This document shows positions 16,308-23,544 of a stretch of 40,091 bases of DNA, piece after piece; the stretch's first letter is position 1, and each line of letters starts with the position of its first letter. Location of the stretch: positions 1 to 40,091 of IMG/VR virus record IMGVR_UViG_3300044712_002474; one strand, 5' to 3'. Origin of the DNA: a virus. The notes below the pieces were generated by a model. That model searched no databases. It was not told the DNA's origin and saw nothing but the letters and a program-made list of their open reading frames with translations. The position numbers and the translations under genes are program-made.

Positions 16308-17171
16308 ATGAATATATTCAGTTTCCGAAACATTATTACCAATAACTTTTGGTTTCTCGATCCTCAAATAGCCCTGACTTATCAACCTTTGATACGCAGG
16401 ATTATTGCAGGTGAAGATATTCCAATGCCCGAACTTCAACCCCGAATAGAACCGTGTGCAGCATCGCCTAACATAAACCAGGCAGCCAGCGAACCAACAC
16501 AACCCGAAATGGTTGCAGTAATTCCGCTTATGGGCGAAATGACTGCCGATGGTGGATTGTGCAATTATGGCACGCGCGAAATTGCTGATATGATTAGAGG
16601 TGCAATTGCCGATGAGAAAACATCGTCGATTGTATTGCACATCAAAAGTGGCGGAGGTGCAGCCGACTCGGTGAAACATCTTACCGATGTTATTTTGAAC
16701 AGCCCAAAACCTATTGTTGCTTTTGTCGAAAGTGCTATGAGCGCTGCTTATTTCGTGGCAGCCGCTTGCCGAACCATTGTAGCATTCGACGAATACAGCA
16801 TGATAGGTAGTATCGGCGTTATGATAAGTTTTGCCGATATGCAACCTGTTTATGAGGCGCAAGGTGTGAAGTTTCACGAAGTTTACCCCCCCGAAAGTCA
16901 GGACAAAAACCTCGCTTTCCGAAATGCCCTGAAGGGTGATTATGAGTTAATCACTTCCGATATGTTAAGCCCACTTGCTCAATGGTTTCAAAATTCCGTG
17001 AAACAATATCGCAGCGGAAAATTGGACGAATCTATTCCCGGACTACTTACCGGAAAAACATTTTTTGCTAAGGAAGTTATGCCCTCTTTGGTTGACGAAA
17101 TCGGGAATATCGACCGAGCTGTCAACCTTGCTCATGCTATTTCAATAGCCGATAAATTCATTAAAAAATAA
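16308..17171 (+). CDS. S49-family head maturation protease (SppA/ClpP-like)
   Basis: A 287-aa serine peptidase that should cleave the capsid scaffold during head assembly. Translation most likely starts at the ATG at 16308 (leader TGCAATATTATG); the frame continues upstream only through weak start codons. The central domain has the SppA fold markers: VAVIPLMGEMT, the oxyanion stretch SGGGAADS near residue 113, nucleophile S145 in VESAMSAAYF, and YSMIGSIGVMI. K200, 55 residues after S145 in ESQDKNLAF, is the likely general base of the Ser-Lys dyad. It lies directly upstream of the major capsid gene, the standard arrangement. Confidence 0.88.
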   Translation: MNIFSFRNIITNNFWFLDPQIALTYQPLIRRIIAGEDIPMPELQPRIEPCAASPNINQAASEPTQPEMVAVIPLMGEMTADGGLCNYGTREIADMIRGAIADEKTSSIVLHIKSGGGAADSVKHLTDVILNSPKPIVAFVESAMSAAYFVAAACRTIVAFDEYSMIGSIGVMISFADMQPVYEAQGVKFHEVYPPESQDKNLAFRNALKGDYELITSDMLSPLAQWFQNSVKQYRSGKLDESIPGLLTGKTFFAKEVMPSLVDEIGNIDRAVNLAHAISIADKFIKK

Positions 17172-17208
17172 AATTCCAAAACCCAAAAACCAACCAAAAT
17201 AAGTAATT

Positions 17209-19068
17209 ATGAACAAATTATTGCAAGCAGTTCTCGAAGTATTAGGATTGAAATCTTTCGAAATGAAGGAGAACAAACCTAATCTGACCGACGAACAGAA
17301 AGAAAAACTCCGCACCACGTTTGGGAATGATTTTCCCGATACGTTTTTGAAATCATTCGATAAGCATGCCTTAGAGGGTGAAATTCAATCGAAAGCTGAA
17401 GAAGTTGCACAACTGAAAGCTGCTTTGGCAGAAAAAGAAATTGCTATTGCCAACAAAGACAAAGCAATTGCTATTTTATCAGCCGAACCCGAACCAACCA
17501 AACCCATTGCCGTTATTGTAGGTGAAGACCACAGCGCTAACAAACCATTTACCGAAATCAAACATCCATTGTTTGACCAGAATAAACGTTGGAACAAAGT
17601 TGCACTTACCGGACAAGCATTCGACACGCCGTATTCTGACCAAGAAGGAAAACAGTTAGAGGCTGATTTAGCTTCATTATCCGCAATGATTGCAGCCGTG
17701 AAAGGTAACAGTCCATTCAAAATGGCAAGCGGCGACATTAGTTTCACCGATTTGAGCAATGAATTTGGCAGTCGTTATTTGGTGCCTCGCAGCAACCAAA
17801 TTTTCACGTTTCTCGAAAAATTGCGTACGCTCGAGCAAGTATTCACACTTCGCAGTAATGTACAGGACAAAGAAAGTATCATCAAAGGTTTTTTAGGCGA
17901 CAGCTATACGCAAGCCTATCAGACCGGCGACGTTACCAATGGCGCTTACGCATTTCAACCTCAATTGAGCGAAATGTTTGATGTGATGATGAAAACCAAA
18001 TTCAAAGATTTGAAAGCCATCGAACGTCAGTACATTGGTTATTTGAATACTTCGGGTAGTGATCCAATCAAATTATCGTTCATCGAATTCGTGATGCAAC
18101 AGGTGTATATGAAGATGTACAACGAGCGTGAAGAACGCCGCGTATTTGGTACGCATGCCACGCCTACAACCGGCAAATCGGCACATTATCTGAACGCTTC
18201 GAACGGTTTGGTTTTGGCGGTAGATAAATATGTTGACGATTTCAGCATGTGGCAATTCACCGCTTTGAAAGATTATTCGGAATCGACTATGTACGATTAT
18301 ATCGATAGCATGGTGGATAGTATTAATGATTTGGTTGGAACTCCGGTTGCTTTGAAAATCTATTTCAATGCAAACCATACCAAGATGTTCCTGAAATCGT
18401 ATCGAACCAAATGGAATACCGATCCGAATTACGATGGTGCCAAAATGACGATTGAATTTTCGCCAAATATTACATTAATTGGCGTACCCAACATGGGCAA
18501 ATCGAAGTTGATGATTGCCGAACGCGGACAGAACCTTATTGAATTGCAGCAATTCAAAGCAGGTGAAGAATATAACATTCGTTCACAAATTCTTTGGGAA
18601 GAAGCTAATTTGATGAGTTACTGGAAAGAAGGGTTCATGATGTTCCCGGGTAGAAAATATGCTTCGGCTGCTACTTTGGCTGCATCGAATGCAAAGAACA
18701 CTTATCTATTCTGCAACAATCCGGTTACCGAATTGGTTGCCGATGCCACCACTTGTAATGGTGCCGTTAACCATCAGTTCCAAACCATTGCAAACACAGG
18801 AGCCACCGCAATAACCGATATTACAAGTGCCGTAGCCGGTATGCGTTATCGTATCAAATGCGGTAGTGCTACCAATGCAACCACCATTGCAAAAGCAAAT
18901 AAGTTCTCGACATTAACAGCCGCTTATACGCCAACAGCAGTTGGTGATTATATTGATGTGATTTACGACCCCACCGCTTCGAAATTCTACGAATACGCTC
19001 GAAAAGTGGGTGGTACCATTACCATCAACACTGCCTTAGTTGCACCTGAATACGTAGCAAGCGCATAG
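17209..19068 (+). CDS. Major capsid protein with fused scaffold-like N-terminus
   Basis: A 619-aa protein encoded right after the head protease. Residues 1-110 are charged and coiled-coil-like (AEEVAQLKAALAEKEIAIAN), as expected of a delta/scaffold domain removed in maturation. From about residue 175 the sequence suits an HK97-fold capsid subunit: FTDLSNEFGSRYLVPRSNQ, IKLSFIEFVMQQVYMKMYNE, an extended EERRVFGTHATP loop and a late ALKIYFNANHTKMF / ITLIGVPNMGKSKLMIAE region. The last 110 residues form a separate alanine/threonine-rich beta domain, perhaps a surface decoration. Call rests on position, size and architecture. Confidence 0.82.
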   Translation: MNKLLQAVLEVLGLKSFEMKENKPNLTDEQKEKLRTTFGNDFPDTFLKSFDKHALEGEIQSKAEEVAQLKAALAEKEIAIANKDKAIAILSAEPEPTKPIAVIVGEDHSANKPFTEIKHPLFDQNKRWNKVALTGQAFDTPYSDQEGKQLEADLASLSAMIAAVKGNSPFKMASGDISFTDLSNEFGSRYLVPRSNQIFTFLEKLRTLEQVFTLRSNVQDKESIIKGFLGDSYTQAYQTGDVTNGAYAFQPQLSEMFDVMMKTKFKDLKAIERQYIGYLNTSGSDPIKLSFIEFVMQQVYMKMYNEREERRVFGTHATPTTGKSAHYLNASNGLVLAVDKYVDDFSMWQFTALKDYSESTMYDYIDSMVDSINDLVGTPVALKIYFNANHTKMFLKSYRTKWNTDPNYDGAKMTIEFSPNITLIGVPNMGKSKLMIAERGQNLIELQQFKAGEEYNIRSQILWEEANLMSYWKEGFMMFPGRKYASAATLAASNAKNTYLFCNNPVTELVADATTCNGAVNHQFQTIANTGATAITDITSAVAGMRYRIKCGSATNATTIAKANKFSTLTAAYTPTAVGDYIDVIYDPTASKFYEYARKVGGTITINTALVAPEYVASA

Positions 19069-19073
19069 CCTTA

Positions 19074-19106
19074 AGACCTCACATGTTTCAAAAACCTGTG
19101 GGGTCT
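19074..19106. repeat. REP-like palindrome after capsid gene
   Basis: AGACCTCACATGTTT (19074-19088) faces AAACCTGTGGGGTCT (19092-19106), with one mismatch and one wobble. It shares the CCTCACA/AACCTGTG core with copies at 20672-20696 and 32344-32383, so it is a diverged member of one family. It lies just after the capsid stop and may slow or end transcription. Confidence 0.6.
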
Positions 19107-19159
19107 AATCATCTTTTTAATTGAAAATTTAATTACAAAATCTTATAAATCTATTAATT

Positions 19160-20167
19160 ATGTGGAATGATAAACGAGAGAGACACTCTCAAAATAAAAT
19201 AGCAAAATCGAAATTCGGATTACTGTTCAACATGAGTATGTTGATAGTAATTATGTTGATGATCACCACCGGATTATACACCGCTGCACATGCCGAGACT
19301 GCTAATGTGAACGACTTTCTGAAAATATTCGGAAGCGGCGCAGTGTATTGCGGACTTGGAATGATCACACTGGTAGAAGCGCCCGCAAAAGACGGACAGC
19401 CCAATCAATACACCAGCGAAGTCTATTTGTTGCGATTGCGCGACGAAGTTGATCGCACAACATTTCCTATGGCACAACAGAACAATACCATAATGCCGGC
19501 TATTCCGCGCATAACAGGAATGTATTGGCATTTTGTAGGCTATATCGAAAAATCGTTTTCATACAACGGGAAAAGCGAGGGCGACGATGCTTATATTATG
19601 AACAACGAGGTTAAATTCAAAATCAGAGGCTTGAACGAGACCGCAATATCATTCATCAACACCAACAATGGCGAGAAATTCATTGTCGGAATAAAACGTT
19701 GTGAAGATGGATATAAGCGCGTATTAGGTTCAACTTGTAGTGGTATGAAATTAAAAATCGATGCCGTGATTGACGAAAAAAGCGAAAGCGCTGAATTTTC
19801 GTTCACTCACACTTGCAACCATCTATGGATGCGTTATGAAGGCGATTTCACCCTGCAAACCCCCGATATTGTTGCCGCCGATGCCACCACAATTCCGTTG
19901 ACCACCAACCCTGAGTATCAACTTTCGGACGGTGCAAGTTCACCCGCTTCCATTACCGCATTCAGTGGTTATGCTGCAACCGATGTAGGACGCTTTGTAA
20001 CCGTTATTGGTTCGGGTGGAGCACACCCATCAACAATTGCAACAAGTGCAACTGTATTATTGAAAGATGGAACGCAATGGGCTGGAACATCAGGTGCTAA
20101 GATAACATTCGAGATATTCAAGAATGGTGCAAGCTCGTATGCTTTGATTGAACGCTCAAGAGTTTAG
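19160..20167 (+). CDS. Putative major tail protein carrying an N-terminal signal peptide
   Basis: A 335-aa protein. From residue 46 on it looks like a phage tail-tube subunit: a compact beta-rich body (NVNDFLKIFGSGAVYCGLG) followed by a small C-terminal Ig-like or decoration domain. It lies where lambda-like phages keep the tail-tube gene, after the capsid and before the chaperone pair. The odd part is residues 1-45: a basic stretch, a strong hydrophobic core (LLFNMSMLIVIMLMITTGL) and an AHA-E junction, a textbook signal peptide. No later in-frame ATG avoids it: M25 and M27 keep the hydrophobic core. Tail function is inferred from context; the signal peptide is directly visible. Confidence 0.65.
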   Translation: MWNDKRERHSQNKIAKSKFGLLFNMSMLIVIMLMITTGLYTAAHAETANVNDFLKIFGSGAVYCGLGMITLVEAPAKDGQPNQYTSEVYLLRLRDEVDRTTFPMAQQNNTIMPAIPRITGMYWHFVGYIEKSFSYNGKSEGDDAYIMNNEVKFKIRGLNETAISFINTNNGEKFIVGIKRCEDGYKRVLGSTCSGMKLKIDAVIDEKSESAEFSFTHTCNHLWMRYEGDFTLQTPDIVAADATTIPLTTNPEYQLSDGASSPASITAFSGYAATDVGRFVTVIGSGGAHPSTIATSATVLLKDGTQWAGTSGAKITFEIFKNGASSYALIERSRV

Positions 20168-20173
20168 CTAAAG

Positions 20174-20407
20174 CTATACTACTTCGATACGCCCCGTGTG
20201 AAATGATACATCAATAAGATATTGAATATCTTCGGGGTGTATCATTTCGCTTTTTCGGAAGTGTTCGAGCTTTGCTCTTACTTCATCCTTACGATGATTG
20301 AACACCTGGGTTAATCGCTCACGGCGATCGCAATCGCAAGGGAACTGTTCCCATTCGGGATACATTGCAGAAAAGATATGATCGAAGGAGTAATAATTGA
20401 TTTTCAT
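20174..20407 (-). CDS. Small minus-strand protein inside tail operon
   Basis: A 77-aa frame reading against its neighbours and filling almost all of the 292-bp gap between two plus-strand tail genes. It starts MKINYYSFDHIFSAMYPEWE and contains CDCDRRERLTQVFNHRKDE, charged and protein-like rather than a random frame. No plus-strand gene overlaps it, and the gap would otherwise be unexplained. It has no recognised family. A small regulatory or anti-host protein is possible; it may also be a decaying insertion. Confidence 0.5.
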   Translation of the reverse strand: MKINYYSFDHIFSAMYPEWEQFPCDCDRRERLTQVFNHRKDEVRAKLEHFRKSEMIHPEDIQYLIDVSFHTGRIEVV

Positions 20408-20459
20408 AAGATGAATTTTTCATCGAAATAACACTTAAAATAACCAAATACAAAGGACA

Positions 20460-20789
20460 ATGCTTAATTTCAACGATAAACAAAGTGCCCTATACCGGCT
20501 AAAAGGCACGCAACATATTAAAAAAGACTTGGAACTGTTGGCAATTAAACGCCCAAATCATCACTTATTGAAAGTTACCTATAATTCGTTCACCGCCGAA
20601 AACGTGAATGAAAAAATTATTTGGGAACTGCTTGAAGTGGCTACCGAAGCTGAAATATCAGCGAATAGAGCACAGGTTTCGAAAACCTGTGAGGTTTCGT
20701 CTGATGAGATTAAGAAGGTTTGGGAAAATGCCACGGAACTGAACGCCGAACCGGAAAAAAAAAGCGGGTCAAAAAGTCGCCCGAAATAG
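20460..20789 (+). CDS. Putative tail assembly chaperone, gpG-like
   Basis: A 109-aa soluble protein lying between the putative tail-tube gene and the tape measure region. Near its 3' end the frame passes through nine A (20755-20763) read as GAA AAA AAA AGC, the slippery heptamer A-AAA-AAA. A -1 shift there leads into the frame that continues to 21256 and has no good start of its own, the arrangement of lambda G and G-T and of many phage tail chaperones. A REP-like palindrome is embedded in frame at 20672-20696, coding AQVSKTCEVS. Chaperone function is inferred from order and frameshift, not sequence similarity. Confidence 0.65.
   Translation: MLNFNDKQSALYRLKGTQHIKKDLELLAIKRPNHHLLKVTYNSFTAENVNEKIIWELLEVATEAEISANRAQVSKTCEVSSDEIKKVWENATELNAEPEKKSGSKSRPK
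20672..20696. repeat. REP-like palindrome inside a coding sequence
   Basis: ACAGGTTT (20672-20679) pairs with AAACCTGT (20683-20690), followed by GAGGTT. The sequence from ACAGGTTTC to AACCTGTGAGG is shared with the intergenic palindrome at 32344-32383. It lies fully within the gpG-like gene and keeps the reading frame, implying an in-frame insertion. The left arm is shorter than in the intergenic copy. Confidence 0.6.
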
Positions 20790-21256
20790 AGTATCCGAAT
20801 ATCGCATGGCACGACGTATTGTTGGCAGATACGCAAGTAGCCCTGCTGATATATAAGGATAGAACAAACGCTTATTATCGAATGTTGGCAATTGACAGTA
20901 AGATTGATGAAGAACCAACATTCGATAATATTAGCAATTTGATTGAATTGCAAATACGTAACAAGCTTTGCTTTGCCGAGTTAGAGAGTTTCAATACTAC
21001 CGGAAAATGGCTGATGAAACATCCTATACTCGCACATCGCAAAGAATACGAAAGATTAAAAGATTTGCGACACAACAACCCCGAACGCTTTTTGAGTGAG
21101 ATGAGTTTGGCAAGACAATATGTGAAACGATATAGAAGCCAAATCAATACCGAAAAAGGCGACAAACAAAAAAATGAAGAAAACCTTCACTATTATAGTG
21201 AATTAATTACCATAGGCAGCGATTTGATTGAAACTAACAATTATGGACCAAGATAA
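20720..21256 (+). CDS. Putative tail assembly chaperone extension, gpT-like, read by -1 frameshift
   Basis: This frame has no convincing start: its only early candidate is TTG at 20720, buried 70 nt inside the upstream gene, and the first in-frame ATG is at 20882. It lies at -1 relative to the gpG-like frame and can be entered at the A9 run, so the likely product is a 265-aa fusion (101 codons of the first frame plus 164 of this one). The unique part runs KRVKKSPEIEYPNIAWHDVL, then becomes helical and basic. By analogy with lambda G-T it would coat the tape measure protein before tail-tube polymerisation. Confidence 0.6.
   Translation: MGKCHGTERRTGKKKRVKKSPEIEYPNIAWHDVLLADTQVALLIYKDRTNAYYRMLAIDSKIDEEPTFDNISNLIELQIRNKLCFAELESFNTTGKWLMKHPILAHRKEYERLKDLRHNNPERFLSEMSLARQYVKRYRSQINTEKGDKQKNEENLHYYSELITIGSDLIETNNYGPR
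20755..20763 (+). other. Probable -1 ribosomal frameshift site
   Basis: Nine A in a row, read in frame as GAA AAA AAA AGC, contain the classic slippery heptamer A-AAA-AAA. The zero frame stops at 20787-20789; the -1 frame is open to 21256. A weak CGGG (20765-20768) / CCCG (20780-20783) hairpin lies just downstream; no strong stimulatory structure was seen. Confidence 0.6.
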
Positions 21257-21473
21257 ACAAAACGATACCCGATTCAAGATTGAATTCGCCAAAATAGCCA
21301 TTGGAATTGCAGCTATTTTGGTACTGGTATTCATTTTCATTATGTTATTGAAAAATGGGTACTGGCAGGAAGAAAAAAACAACCAGTTTGAGAAAAACGA
21401 TAAGATTTTGCAACTCGAAAACAGGGTGCAGCAGAATGAAATCGACAGCATAAAAACAGTCTTAAAGAAATAA
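21243..21473 (+). CDS. Small membrane protein with coiled-coil tail
   Basis: A 76-aa protein. The ATG at 21243 is preferred to the upstream TTG at 21228. It has a short polar N-terminus, one transmembrane helix (about residues 18-36, IAIGIAAILVLVFIFIMLL) and a charged coiled-coil tail (KNDKILQLENRVQQNEIDS). The topology resembles spanins or small holin-associated proteins, but there is no other lysis gene beside it. It overlaps the gpT-like frame by 14 nt and precedes another membrane-anchored protein, so the two may work together. Confidence 0.65.
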   Translation: MDQDKQNDTRFKIEFAKIAIGIAAILVLVFIFIMLLKNGYWQEEKNNQFEKNDKILQLENRVQQNEIDSIKTVLKK

Positions 21474-21484
21474 ATTTCAGTGAT

Positions 21485-22468
21485 ATGCAAGAGTTTTTAA
21501 CCTATTCATTTTTTGTGATTGCCTTTCTCGTGTTGGTTGTAGGTGTCCGCTTATATTTCAAATTCAAACATATCTATCGTAAAGAAATGCTGTATAAGGC
21601 GGACGATGTGAAATTCAAATCCTTTCTGCAAAGCGAAATCGACCAACTGAAAGTAATTGTAACCGAAACCAACATCTTACTCAGCAGTACGGTATTGAAC
21701 AACCTTGAACTATCGAAAGAACTGATGAACATAGCCAAACAGGCAATGATTAGCATACGTTTGATGCCCGACTCCGAAGGATATTGTTTCATCACCAAAT
21801 ACATAAATGATAAGATACATGCTACCATACAAGCATATAAGATTGCAAAAGTGAATATTATGTATATTTACGATGCTTCATTCAAAAACATGTATCTGAA
21901 CCGCAATGAATTGAAACAATACTTTAACAGCGCCCAGGCAGATCACCTGATTGATGAAGTGGTACGAATTAATGAGAGCCTTTACAATCAGTTCAAAGAG
22001 TCGATGTCGCCCTTCATTTCATTGTATCTCAACAATCCCGACCGGTTGAACGAAATATTGAAGAAAAACCTGTTATTCCACATCAAACCCAACATTGAAC
22101 GTTGTGTACATGTGTTGGACGAATATTTTATGACCGTCGAAGAAAACGACGATGAAGTAATTAATTTCATGGAGTTCGTGAGCCAACAAAATCAACAAAA
22201 CGAAATCGTTAACCTGCTAAAGAAAAACTTTTTCGAGCGGGCGGTTGACAAATTCCTAAGCCACTTGAAAATTGACATACGTTATAATCCTGACGAACCC
22301 GAATTGACGCGCATCGAGCGCCAAGTGATGCTACAATCCAGTAAGTTTCACGAAATGATAGAAAATAACCTGAGCATCGACAAAGAGAAATACAGCCGCG
22401 AGATTATGTTTTTGTATAAAAATATGTATCAATTGGTTGCCGATTATGAAAAAGTGAAGAAAATATAA
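21485..22468 (+). CDS. Membrane-anchored helical protein
   Basis: A 327-aa protein with one N-terminal transmembrane helix (about residues 5-27, LTYSFFVIAFLVLVVGVRLYF) and an otherwise helical, charged body with no cysteine cluster or catalytic motif. It begins 11 nt after the small membrane protein. Membrane proteins in a tail operon are unusual and could act in DNA entry, superinfection exclusion or lysis timing; nothing in the sequence decides. It is the last gene before the first regulatory cassette. Confidence 0.65.
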   Translation: MQEFLTYSFFVIAFLVLVVGVRLYFKFKHIYRKEMLYKADDVKFKSFLQSEIDQLKVIVTETNILLSSTVLNNLELSKELMNIAKQAMISIRLMPDSEGYCFITKYINDKIHATIQAYKIAKVNIMYIYDASFKNMYLNRNELKQYFNSAQADHLIDEVVRINESLYNQFKESMSPFISLYLNNPDRLNEILKKNLLFHIKPNIERCVHVLDEYFMTVEENDDEVINFMEFVSQQNQQNEIVNLLKKNFFERAVDKFLSHLKIDIRYNPDEPELTRIERQVMLQSSKFHEMIENNLSIDKEKYSREIMFLYKNMYQLVADYEKVKKI

Positions 22469-22497
22469 CGTTCATTGAAAATATTTTGCAAAAAGGT

Positions 22498-22527
22498 TTT
22501 GTTTTCGAAAAACAATTCCTATCTTTG
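22498..22527 (+). promoter_or_regulatory. Bacteroidota-type promoter of cassette 1
   Basis: TTTG at 22498-22501, an 18-nt spacer, and TATCTTTG at 22520-22527 match the -33/-7 consensus of the Bacteroidota primary sigma factor (TTTG and TAnnTTTG). Transcription should start a few bases downstream, at or just before segment A of the leader at 22532. Confidence 0.8.
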
Positions 22528-22530
22528 CAG

Positions 22531-22737
22531 TGCAAAAAAAGGAAGTGGAGCAGCCGCGCCACTATAAGGAAAGCGGTTTTTTTATTTATTCCATAAGTCT
22601 ATATTCATTTTCCATAAGTGATATGGGCGTTATTCAGGTTAAATTTTAAGTGTACGAAAGTGCCACTTTCTTTTTTTGCAACCCTGTTTAACGCCCTTTT
22701 TATTTTTATTAACTTTTAAAAAGCAAAAAAAGAAAGT
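22531..22737 (+). ncRNA. Structured leader of cassette 1: A / T1 / B-in-T2 / A' RNA switch
   Basis: Segment A (22532-22548, GCAAAAAAAGGAAGTGG) is complementary over all 17 nt, with one G-U pair, to B (22663-22679). A' (22723-22737), which ends at the start codon, is a second copy of A and pairs with B over 15 nt without mismatch. T1 is AGCCGC (22552-22557) with GCGGTT (22573-22578) plus a T-run; its loop carries CCACT (22559-22563), complementary to AGTGG at the end of A. T2 is GGGCGTTA (22625-22632) with TAACGCCC (22689-22696) plus T5; an inner CAGGTT/AACC(C)TG helix holds B in its loop. A:B and B:A' exclude each other, so ribosome access should switch. Confidence 0.8.
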
Positions 22738-23316
22738 ATGAAAGAAAACTTTTCGATTATCAAGAACATTAACTCAGTTAATATTCTTGTAAGTAACGAC
22801 GGCAATGATTACATGCCAATTAGTCCAATTTGTGAAGCATTAGGCATTGATGACAAAAGTCAAAGAGACAAAATCAATGAAGATGAACTTTACAGTTCAG
22901 TTAAGGTGCTAATCCCCCTAACTGCCCGCGACGGAAAAGACTATGAAATGGTATGTATGCCGTTTGAGTATGTGATGTTGTGGATGGGCAGCATCAACCC
23001 CAAGAACGTAAAACCCGAAGCACAGGACTTGGTGCGCACCGTACGAATGGAAATAGTGAAAGCAATAGCCTTTTATTACCGAGCCTACAAAAAGTTTGCA
23101 ATGGAAAAACAAGCCGCTATTGAGTTTATGCTAACCGAATACGAAGGCTACCAAAAAGACTTTAAGGATGCCAAAAAACGTATGGAAGAAAGCAAAAAGA
23201 AACTAAACGAAGTACGCGCTATGAGTTTTGAGGATTGGCAACAACAAACCTTTGATTTTGAAGCCCAAAAAACCGAAGAACCCGAAGAAACAGAGGAAGG
23301 AGAGGGCGATGAGTAG
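22738..23316 (+). CDS. Antirepressor-like protein of cassette 1 (P22_AR_N-type)
   Basis: A 192-aa protein whose first 125 residues match the N-terminal domain of phage antirepressors of the P22 Ant type: VLVSNDGNDYMPISPICEALGI-like core, a DELYSS segment, MVCMPFEYVMLWMGSINP and EAQDLVRTVRMEIVKA. These proteins bind and disable phage repressors or alter gene expression. Residues 125-170 form a charged helix or coiled coil, followed by a strongly acidic tail. Translation starts at the ATG that touches leader segment A', so the leader should control it directly. It overlaps the coiled-coil gene by 8 nt. Its counterpart at 26298 has a different N-terminal domain. Confidence 0.8.
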   Translation: MKENFSIIKNINSVNILVSNDGNDYMPISPICEALGIDDKSQRDKINEDELYSSVKVLIPLTARDGKDYEMVCMPFEYVMLWMGSINPKNVKPEAQDLVRTVRMEIVKAIAFYYRAYKKFAMEKQAAIEFMLTEYEGYQKDFKDAKKRMEESKKKLNEVRAMSFEDWQQQTFDFEAQKTEEPEETEEGEGDE

Positions 23317-23509
23317 AACAGCACGATTAAAAAGGCGAATACTTAAGCTGAAATATAAAATCGAAATAAAAAACAACACTATAAATCAATTAACTGATGA
23401 GATTTACACCTTAAACCGTCGCACTGAGGTGCTAAAAATTGATTATAGCGAAATGTACAATTGTCAAAAGAAAATAATTGAAGATTTGATTGAAATATCA
23501 GCGATGTAA
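23309..23509 (+). CDS. Small basic coiled-coil partner, cassette 1
   Basis: A 66-aa protein beginning MSRTARLKRRILKLKYKIEI, basic at the N-terminus and coiled coil throughout. The ATG at 23309 overlaps the antirepressor stop by 8 nt, so translation is coupled. The first 40 residues are nearly identical to those of the gene at 27084 (MSKTARLKRQILKLRYKIEL), showing that the two cassettes share this component even though their main genes differ. It might bind the antirepressor C-terminal helix, or RNA through its basic end; both ideas are inference. Confidence 0.75.
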   Translation: MSRTARLKRRILKLKYKIEIKNNTINQLTDEIYTLNRRTEVLKIDYSEMYNCQKKIIEDLIEISAM

Positions 23510-23516
23510 ATAAAAA

Positions 23517-23544
23517 GCTGCGTATGCTATATAGCATACGCAGC
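23517..23544 (+). terminator. 28-bp perfect palindrome ending cassette 1
   Basis: The 28 bases read the same on both strands (half GCTGCGTATGCTAT). They lie 7 nt after the last stop of cassette 1, preceded by TAAAAA. In RNA this is a strong hairpin and a likely terminator or processing site, though only a short A-rich tract follows. The end of cassette 2 has a similar but not identical palindrome at 27331-27362. Confidence 0.7.

Noticed and set aside
16290-16877. 195-aa minus-strand open frame across the head protease gene
   Set aside because: It is antisense to the clear S49 protease motifs and rich in Cys/His as shadow frames often are; no promoter or start signal.
22531-22680. A and B as inverted repeats of an invertible DNA switch
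   Set aside because: The promoter lies outside the repeats, so inversion would not turn it; the third copy A' on the ribosome site, the T-run hairpins and compensatory changes point to RNA pairing instead.
23309-23509. Toxin-antitoxin call for the antirepressor and coiled-coil pair
   Set aside because: Neither protein has a toxin fold I recognise, and the P22_AR_N/BRO-N domains point to antirepressor-type regulation.
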